Shown here: in pieces, positions 15,338 to 20,671 of the stretch
Layout: each line of letters begins with the position of its first letter
How positions within the stretch are numbered: the stretch's first letter is position 1
NCBI GenBank assembly: GCA_004356305.1
Contig: SMXJ01000072.1
Location: forward strand, 1 to 22,389
From: Bacteroidota bacterium
GTDB lineage: Bacteria > Bacteroidota > Bacteroidia > Flavobacteriales > Flavobacteriaceae
Length of the DNA: 22,389 nucleotides
Direction of reading: 5' to 3'
Made by a program: the position numbers and the translations under genes
Notes under the pieces: generated by a model
Databases searched by the model: none
The model's input: only the letters and a program-made list of their open reading frames with translations
Told to the model about the DNA's origin: nothing

Positions 15338-15553
15338 TTATTCTCGTGCCGCCAATTCCAATAATTTAATCAATGTTCTAAAAGTTCGAGTGGTGTCAGT
15401 AACTTTTAGTTTTTTTTCAACGAAGTTGATACTCATTGCCGTCCTGCCGTAGCCTGTAGCACAGAAAAAATAGAGACACATTGGTGTAATTAAGAACACT
15501 TCGTTGGGGTAACTCAGTTGCGCTACTTCTTCTATATTCTTTCTTAAGAAGTC
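15338..15553 (-). other. Unassigned open stretch, possible gene remnant
   Basis: A 71-codon - strand frame ends at TAA 15338-15340, directly downstream of the decarboxylase pseudogene. It has no start codon at its beginning. The translation (ending FRTLIKLLELAARE) does not resemble the missing C-terminal half of the decarboxylase. The end has only a faint resemblance to a LytTR-type DNA-binding domain, too weak to call. It may be decayed coding DNA or chance. Confidence 0.2.
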
Positions 15554-15566
15554 TCATTAAACAATG

Positions 15567-16138
15567 TTAAATAACTATTCTCCTTATTTTCTTCGGAAAA
15601 TTGACAATTGGTATGGACGCTTTCGAAAAATCATCCCCACATTTAATTTTTCTAGCCGTGATAAATGCCGTAAGATTTGCCATTGAACCTCCACTTTTAA
15701 ATATTCCTCTTCCGCATTTGACGGGAAATCCAAATATCTTAAGTAGCCAATTCATGGTCACAATTTCCAGTTCGGCTACGGCAGGAGAGGCTGCCCACCC
15801 CCTGGAGAAAATGTTGAATCCGGATGCCAGTGAGTCTGCCAAGGCACCGATATAATTGCTGGGACCCGGAATAAAAGAAAAAGATCCTGGATGTGATACG
15901 ATCGCACTTTTTTTGATTACTTTGTCCAATACAAAATATTGTACTTCAGAGGATTAGAAGGGTATTCCGGGGCTTCTTCCAAAAAAAGAAGATTCATTTC
16001 TTCTCTTGATACTTCTGCCGCCACCGGAAATTTATTATTTTGTGTATCAAAGTGCTCTATAATCGCATCTACCACTTGATAACCGTAGGTTTTCATTTCT
16101 TCTTTTGAAAGCTCCAATGTTGCGTTGATATTATTCAT
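15567..16138 (-). pseudogene. Remnant of a PLP-dependent group II decarboxylase (frameshifted and truncated)
   Basis: Two overlapping frames together encode the N-terminal third of a pyridoxal-phosphate-dependent decarboxylase (aromatic-amino-acid/glutamate decarboxylase group). The first part (ATG 16138 to TAA 15917) has YQVVDAIIEHFDT and EEAPEYPSNP. The second, in another frame from about 15943, continues FVLDKVIKKSAIVSHPGSF, then IPGPSNYIGALADSLASGFN and FKSGGSMANLTAFITAR. Moving between frames at about 15940-15945 gives a continuous family match, so a one-base deletion there is the likely lesion. The match stops at about 15600 and a stop follows at 15567. The cofactor lysine and the whole C-terminal domain of a protein normally about 470-500 residues long are missing. 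A promoter element is still present upstream. Confidence 0.85.
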
Positions 16139-16163
16139 ATTTATCACTCATTTTTCTAAAGTA

Positions 16164-16171
16164 CAAAAGTA
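16164..16171 (-). promoter_or_regulatory. -7 promoter element upstream of the decarboxylase pseudogene
   Basis: TACTTTTG on the - strand is a full match to TAnnTTTG, 26 bases before the ATG at 16138. It suggests that the remnant may still be transcribed and that decay is recent. Confidence 0.4.
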
Positions 16172-16335
16172 CCTTTTTCAAAAGAAACTATGACACTCCT
16201 TTCCCAAGTATACCTTTTCTAGCATGTCCCAAAAGAATTTAGAGAATTATTACTTATCTCATTTTATTAACAAGATAACGCTACATTGAATAATATTGTA
16301 ACTTGCTAATTACTAATCAGTAAAACCAAAATATT

Positions 16336-16752
16336 ATGTTTTCAAAATCAAACATTATTAGCACCCTCGTCACTGCTGTGTGGGGGTATTTCGGAGGATG
16401 GCTTATTTGGGGAACTCTACTTAAAGATTTTTTATCAGAACATGCGGGTGGTGCAACGGGTGTTATGAGAGAAATGCCTGACAGGGTACATCTCATCATT
16501 GGTTGTCTTATCGTGGCATTTGTGTTCTCTACCATTTACAAGAAATGGGGAAGTGATGGTTACAGCATTTCAAGTGGACTCACCTATGGAATATGGGTAG
16601 GATTATTACTTGGGTTAGGAGAAGGGATGATTATCTATGCCGTGAAGGATGTATCAGATTTAACAGGTACACTAGTAAATGCCGGCGCAGGCGTAGTGTT
16701 TTATGCTGTCATGGGGCTCTTGGCTGGTTTGGTTTACAATAAAACGAGTTAA
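16336..16752 (+). CDS. Small four-helix membrane protein, function unknown
   Basis: The 138-residue protein has four predicted membrane helices: about 7-31 (STLVTAVWGYFGGWLIWG), 51-68 (VHLIIGCLIVAFVFSTIY), 82-103 (GLTYGIWVGLLLGLGEGMIIYA) and 113-134 (NAGAGVVFYAVMGLLAGLVY). Between the first two lies a loop with EHAGG and REMPDR. No catalytic motif is visible. The glycine-rich helices resemble small uncharacterised flavobacterial membrane proteins, but I cannot assign a named family with confidence. It is monocistronic: about 200 non-coding bases precede it and a strong intrinsic terminator follows 22 bases after the stop. Confidence 0.75.
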   Translation: MFSKSNIISTLVTAVWGYFGGWLIWGTLLKDFLSEHAGGATGVMREMPDRVHLIIGCLIVAFVFSTIYKKWGSDGYSISSGLTYGIWVGLLLGLGEGMIIYAVKDVSDLTGTLVNAGAGVVFYAVMGLLAGLVYNKTS

Positions 16753-16774
16753 TAACTCCCCTAATTGATTTAAG

Positions 16775-16802
16775 AAGCTTCAGTAAATACTGAAGCTTTT
16801 TT
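16775..16802 (+). terminator. Intrinsic terminator after the small membrane protein gene
   Basis: AAGCTTCAGTA (16775-16785) and TACTGAAGCTT (16788-16798) are exact inverted repeats around AA, followed by a T-run at 16797-16802. It separates the small membrane gene from the symporter gene. Confidence 0.85.
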
Positions 16803-16847
16803 ATTGGCGTAGTAAATGACAGAGAAAGATATCATCAAATTTTATAA

Positions 16848-18323
16848 ATGGTTGCAAAAATAATCGCCCTAACCGTTTATGTCATTATCCTCTTTTTGAT
16901 AGGCATTTTTGCCTCCAGAAGAATAAAAAGCATGAGCGATTTTTATGTTGGAGGCAAGAATATTGGGTATTGGGCTGTCGCATTTTCGGCACGAGCCACC
17001 GGAGAATCGGGTTGGCTGCTCATTGGATTGACCGGGATGGGTGCCATCGCCGGGATCTCAACATATTGGGTGGTCGTTGGTGAAGTTCTAGGAGTAGCCA
17101 TTTCCTGGTTTTTTATGGCCAAGCGGTTTAAACGCAAAACCGACGAATATAAATCCGTTACCGTTCCCGATTATTTGGTAAGTCACTTTAAGTCCAAAAC
17201 GCATTTTATTCGAATCTTATCTGCTTCTGTACTTTCAATTTTTGTCATCATATATGTGAGTTCACAAATTGATGCCACGGGGATTGCCTTCGAATCCATG
17301 CTGGGCATGAATTATTACCACGGAGCCTTTTTGGGATTTGCCATTGTTCTAGTATATATCTTCATTGGCGGCTTTGTGGCAGTGGTTTGGTCTGATCTTT
17401 TTCAGGGCTTACTCATGTTTTTTGGATTGGTTCTCCTTCCTATAGTAGTTTTCTCTTCCATGGATTATTCAGGAAGTATTATTGAAGGCCTTCACAATAT
17501 CGATCCGGCATTAACCAATATTTGGGGAGGAAGTGACGATGCCTGGCTCAACTTGTTTACCATCCTCGGATTTTCAATGATCGGCCTTGGCTTCTTAGGA
17601 TCTCCTCAAGTGTATGTTCGGTTTATGTCTGTTAAAAACGAGGCCGAGCTCGATAAAGGAAAATGGGTGGCTATAGTGTTCACTCTCCTCACCGACGCTG
17701 CTGCTGTAACCATTGGTGTTTTAGCACGACTTCTATTTACTGAAAGCGGACAGGATCCCGAAGCTGTTTTTGGGATAGGGGCTACAGATGTTCTCAAGGT
17801 AATGACGGAGAACTTCCTGCCATTGATCCTTGTAGCGATATTTGTGGCAATTATGTCTACGATCGATTCACTTTTGGTGATCGCATCCAGTGCCATCGTA
17901 CGTGATTTTTATCAGAAGATCCTTAGACCGGATCTTAAGGACAATGAACTAACAAAGATCTCTCGAATAGTCACTATGGGAATGGCGGTGATCGCATTGG
18001 CTATCGCAATGGGAATGGCCATTTATTCTCCGGAAAGGCAAGTTTTCTGGGTCATTATCTTTGGATGGTCCGGTATAGCCGCCGCGTTTTGCCCGGTAAT
18101 CATTTTATCCCTGTTTTGGAAAGGATATACCGAAAAGGGTGCGATCGCTTCTATGATCTCAGGTTTTTTATGCGTTCCGCTATTTAAATTCGTGTTTCAG
18201 GAATTAGATTCGGTGGGTGAATATTTTATCAAATTGGACGTGCTGGCTCCTTCTTTTGCCATTGCTTTATTCATGGGTTGGATGGTGTCCAAATTCTTTT
18301 CAAAAAGGACTTCCGAAAAGTAA
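16848..18323 (+). CDS. Sodium:solute symporter family transporter, PutP-like
   Basis: The 491-residue polytopic membrane protein has about thirteen helices and belongs to the solute:sodium symporter family (TC 2.A.21). The N-terminus has the family loop SDFYVGGKNIGYWAVAFSA (30-48), then ATGESGWLLIGLTG (50-63), VTVPDYL (104-110) and, in the ninth helix, IMSTIDSLLVIASSAIVRDF (335-354). S337 and T338 correspond to the Ser/Thr pair that helps bind sodium in PutP. The position of the PutP sodium-binding Asp55 is Gly here, with Glu at 53 next to it. The overall match is closest to the proline permease branch, but substrate choice in this family is hard to predict. ATG at 16848 follows the terminator of the previous gene, so the gene needs its own promoter; none is obvious. 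Confidence 0.88.
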   Translation: MVAKIIALTVYVIILFLIGIFASRRIKSMSDFYVGGKNIGYWAVAFSARATGESGWLLIGLTGMGAIAGISTYWVVVGEVLGVAISWFFMAKRFKRKTDEYKSVTVPDYLVSHFKSKTHFIRILSASVLSIFVIIYVSSQIDATGIAFESMLGMNYYHGAFLGFAIVLVYIFIGGFVAVVWSDLFQGLLMFFGLVLLPIVVFSSMDYSGSIIEGLHNIDPALTNIWGGSDDAWLNLFTILGFSMIGLGFLGSPQVYVRFMSVKNEAELDKGKWVAIVFTLLTDAAAVTIGVLARLLFTESGQDPEAVFGIGATDVLKVMTENFLPLILVAIFVAIMSTIDSLLVIASSAIVRDFYQKILRPDLKDNELTKISRIVTMGMAVIALAIAMGMAIYSPERQVFWVIIFGWSGIAAAFCPVIILSLFWKGYTEKGAIASMISGFLCVPLFKFVFQELDSVGEYFIKLDVLAPSFAIALFMGWMVSKFFSKRTSEK

Positions 18324-18441
18324 AAGTAACAATTAAAGGCGATGACGATTCCAAAACCGAAACAGTTAATTTCTAAATCCATCCATGCGAAACAGGTTGG
18401 TAAGTTTCAAATCGTTGGGTACAGGTTGGGAAATCAGAAAC

Positions 18442-18486
18442 AAAAAAAGCGCAAACAGCTATCAAATAGTTGTTTGCGCTTTTTTA
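18442..18486. terminator. Bidirectional intrinsic terminator between the symporter gene and tRNA-Leu
   Basis: A run of seven A precedes the stem AGCGCAAACA, and its partner TGTTTGCGCT is followed by a run of T. CTAT and ATAG extend the hairpin inside, around the loop CAA. Because the A and T runs flank both sides, it can end transcription of the + strand symporter gene and of the - strand tRNA. Confidence 0.85.
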
Positions 18487-18489
18487 TTG

Positions 18490-18571
18490 TGCGGGCGGGG
18501 AGACTCGAACTCCCACGCCGTGAAGCACTAGATCCTAAATCTAGCATGTCTACCAATTCCATCACGCCCGC
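18490..18571 (-). tRNA. tRNA-Leu (anticodon UAG)
   Basis: On the - strand an 82-base tRNA folds with the acceptor stem GCGGGCG/CGCCCGC and the D arm starting TGATGGAATTGGTAGACA. The anticodon stem CTAGA/TCTAG carries TAG in its loop, a long class II variable arm follows (TGCTTCACGGCG), and the T arm is GGGAG-TTCGAGT-CTCCC. The long variable arm and UAG anticodon identify leucine (reads CUN codons). The bases after the discriminator are CAA, so CCA is not encoded. Confidence 0.95.
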
Positions 18572-18580
18572 TTAGCCCCG

Positions 18581-18598
18581 TCCCGATAGCTATCGGGA
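18581..18598. repeat. Perfect 18-base palindrome in the tRNA-Leu leader
   Basis: TCCCGATAGCTATCGGGA is its own reverse complement. It lies between the tRNA-Leu promoter (18610-18638) and the 5' end of the tRNA (18571), so it would be transcribed as a hairpin in the precursor leader. A partial extra copy of the arm (ATCGGGAGG) follows at 18601-18609. Confidence 0.8.
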
Positions 18599-18609
18599 TT
18601 ATCGGGAGG

Positions 18610-18638
18610 CAAATATAAGCAAGATTTATATTTTTCAA
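18610..18638 (-). promoter_or_regulatory. Promoter of tRNA-Leu
   Basis: On the - strand TTG (18638-18636), an 18-base spacer and TATATTTG (18617-18610) match the Bacteroidota -33/-7 consensus closely. Transcription would start near 18604, roughly 30 bases before the mature tRNA. This is one of the two best promoters in the window. Confidence 0.7.
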
Positions 18639-18669
18639 ACAAACTTTCCTTCAAAATTGCATCTTTTTG

Positions 18670-18677
18670 TACCTTCG
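18670..18677 (+). promoter_or_regulatory. Candidate -7 element for the M20 peptidase gene
   Basis: TACCTTCG is one mismatch from TAnnTTTG and lies 22 bases before the ATG at 18700. No clear -33 TTG at normal spacing. Confidence 0.35.
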
Positions 18678-18699
18678 TATTCCTTTAGAAATTTAATGT

Positions 18700-20088
18700 A
18701 TGAAAAGCGCAAAACCCTATATAGAAGAACACAAACAACGATTTCTGGATGAACTCATAGAATTACTTAAAATTCCGAGTATAAGTGCAGATCCCGCCTA
18801 TAAAAACGATGTCATCAAAACTTCAGAAGCCATTAAAACCAGCCTTGAAAAAGCGGGTTGTGACCACGTAGAGATCTGTGAAACCCCAGGATATCCTATT
18901 GTTTACGGAGAAAAGATCCTTGACAAAGACCTTCCAACCATATTGGTATACGGGCATTATGACGTGCAACCGCCAGATCCGATAGAACTTTGGGACAGCC
19001 CACCGTTTGAACCAGTTATCAAGGTGACAGACCTACACCCCGAAGGTGCCATCTTTGCACGGGGAAGTTGTGATGACAAAGGCCAAATGTATATGCACAT
19101 TAAAGCATTGGAATATATGACCACCACCGGTCAACTTCCTTGCAACGTAAAATTTATGATCGAAGGAGAAGAGGAAGTTGGAAGTGAAGGTCTGGTTTGG
19201 TTTGTAAAGCGAAACCAGGAAAAACTGGCAAACGATGTGATCTTAATAAGTGATACCGGAATGATCGCCAATGATATTCCGTCTATAACTACCGGACTTC
19301 GGGGATTGAGCTATGTGGAAGTAGAAGTCACAGGGCCCAACCGTGATCTACACAGTGGATTGTACGGTGGTGCAGTGGCAAACCCGATCAACGTATTGAC
19401 CAAAATGATCGCATCGCTACACGATGAAAATAAACACATTACGATTCCCGGTTTTTACGATACAGTAGAGGAACTTTCGGCGGAAGAAAGAGCCAAAATG
19501 GCTGAGGTGCCCTTCAGTAAAGAAGCGTATACCAAAGCTCTGGATATCGAAGACATTTACGGAGAGGAAGGTTATACGACCAACGAGCGTAACTCAATTC
19601 GTCCAACATTGGATGTCAATGGGATCTGGGGTGGCTATATAGGTGAAGGTGCAAAAACGGTTATTGCGAGCAAGGCCTATGCGAAAATAAGTATGAGGTT
19701 GGTCCCCGATCAAAATTGGGAGAAAATTACAGAGCTGTTCACCAACCACTTTAAAAGTATTGCTCCAAAAGGAGTGACCGTAAAAGTAACTCCCCACCAT
19801 GGTGGACAGTCTTATGTGACACCCATAGATGATCTGGGTTATCGTGCCGCATCAAAGGCCTATGAAGCCACCTTTGGAAAGACCCCTATCCCACAACGAA
19901 GCGGTGGCAGCATTCCAATCGTAGCATTGTTCGAAAAAGAATTGAAAAGTAAAACGATACTGATGGGATTTGGTTTGGATAGCGATGCCATCCATTCACC
20001 TGATGAGCATTTTGGAATTTGGAATTTCTTAAAAGGAATCGAGACCATACCTCAGTTCTATCATTTCTTTACTGAGATGAGTGAATAA
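18700..20088 (+). CDS. M20 family dipeptidase (CNDP/M20F-like)
   Basis: The 462-residue cytoplasmic metallopeptidase has the full di-zinc set of the carnosinase-like M20 group. It shows H86 and D88 in GHYDVQP, bridging D125 in GSCDDKG, the general base and ligand E158/E159 in EGEEEVGSEG, D185 in ISDTG and a C-terminal His in DAIHSPDEHF. The dimerisation lid (about 210-370) begins with GLRGLSYVEVEVTGPNRDLHSG, typical of dipeptidases rather than of ArgE or DapE. It probably hydrolyses dipeptides during peptide turnover. There is no signal peptide. The gene is preceded by a candidate promoter at 18670-18677 and followed by the operator region of a BlaI-type regulator 114 bases downstream, so it is probably transcribed alone. 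Confidence in the family is high; the exact peptide preference is unknown. Confidence 0.93.
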   Translation: MKSAKPYIEEHKQRFLDELIELLKIPSISADPAYKNDVIKTSEAIKTSLEKAGCDHVEICETPGYPIVYGEKILDKDLPTILVYGHYDVQPPDPIELWDSPPFEPVIKVTDLHPEGAIFARGSCDDKGQMYMHIKALEYMTTTGQLPCNVKFMIEGEEEVGSEGLVWFVKRNQEKLANDVILISDTGMIANDIPSITTGLRGLSYVEVEVTGPNRDLHSGLYGGAVANPINVLTKMIASLHDENKHITIPGFYDTVEELSAEERAKMAEVPFSKEAYTKALDIEDIYGEEGYTTNERNSIRPTLDVNGIWGGYIGEGAKTVIASKAYAKISMRLVPDQNWEKITELFTNHFKSIAPKGVTVKVTPHHGGQSYVTPIDDLGYRAASKAYEATFGKTPIPQRSGGSIPIVALFEKELKSKTILMGFGLDSDAIHSPDEHFGIWNFLKGIETIPQFYHFFTEMSE

Positions 20089-20201
20089 TACATGTTGTCC
20101 ATACGAGCACCGTTGAGAATTCCCTGCCAATGGCTTTTAAAAGAACTTCTCGTTCAGATAGCAATCATTGCCAGAAAAATAAATTTCTCTAAAAAATTTG
20201 G

Positions 20202-20245
20202 TTCTACATTTGTAGAATATAATATTTTATTCTACATTTGTAGAG
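20202..20245 (+). promoter_or_regulatory. BlaI/MecI-type tandem operators overlapping the promoter
   Basis: Two dyads with the BlaI/MecI operator core TACAnnTGTA are present: TTCTACATTTGTAGAA (20202-20217) and TCTACATTTGTAGA (20231-20244), with centres 28 bases apart. The second contains TACATTTG (20233-20240), a full match to the -7 consensus TAnnTTTG. The first supplies TTTG (20209-20212) 20 bases upstream, a fitting -33 element. Repressor bound at either dyad would cover a promoter element. Confidence 0.85.
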
Positions 20246-20265
20246 TTAAATCTAAAAACCTAATA

Positions 20266-20637
20266 ATGGCACTATCCAATTCCGAAGAACAACTCATGCA
20301 AATCCTCTGGAAACAAAAGCGTGCTTTTATGAAAGATCTCATCGGTGCTTATAGCGATCCGAAGCCTGCCCCAACTACGATAGCTACCCTTCTAAAAAGG
20401 ATGCAGAACAAGAATTTCGTGGATTATATACAATTAGGACGTTCACGGGAGTATTTTCCTTTGGTTAAAAAGAAAGACTATTTCGCCAAGCATGTAAACA
20501 GCCTAATCAAGAACTTTTTCAACGACAGCCCTTCTCAATTTGCATCATTCTTTACACAGGAAACCAATTTGACCAAAGAAGAATTGAAAGAACTAAAAAG
20601 TATTATCGATCAACAAATTAAGAAGAAACCGAGGTGA
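20266..20637 (+). CDS. BlaI/MecI/CopY-family transcriptional repressor
   Basis: The 123-residue protein begins LSNSEEQLMQILWKQKRAFM and contains a winged-helix domain (about 1-72), with the recognition helix around PTTIATLLKRMQNKNFV (36-52) and the wing around LGRSREYFPLV. A helical C-terminal part (75-123) should form the dimer. This is the usual length for the family. BlaI proteins repress their own operon and are inactivated when a partner M56 membrane protease signals. Two matching operators lie upstream at 20202-20245 and an M56 gene starts 34 bases downstream. The open frame reaches back to 20092, but that extension would read through the operators and promoter; ATG 20266 begins exactly at the conserved family N-terminus. 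Confidence 0.93.
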   Translation: MALSNSEEQLMQILWKQKRAFMKDLIGAYSDPKPAPTTIATLLKRMQNKNFVDYIQLGRSREYFPLVKKKDYFAKHVNSLIKNFFNDSPSQFASFFTQETNLTKEELKELKSIIDQQIKKKPR

Positions 20638-20671
20638 TTAAAATAAATAATCGAACACAAGTTAAATAGGG

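Noticed and set aside
7226..16307. Shared 13-mer ATTGTAACTTGCT upstream of the GT-C gene and upstream of the small membrane protein gene
   Set aside because: A few exact 13-base matches are expected by chance in a 22 kb AT-rich window; the two copies lie at different distances from their genes and there is no third copy.
18342..18575. 77-codon open frame across the terminator and tRNA-Leu
   Set aside because: It is formed from terminator and tRNA sequence and cannot be a real gene.
20092..20265. 58-codon upstream extension of the BlaI-like protein
   Set aside because: It reads through both operators and the promoter; the conserved family N-terminus starts at ATG 20266.
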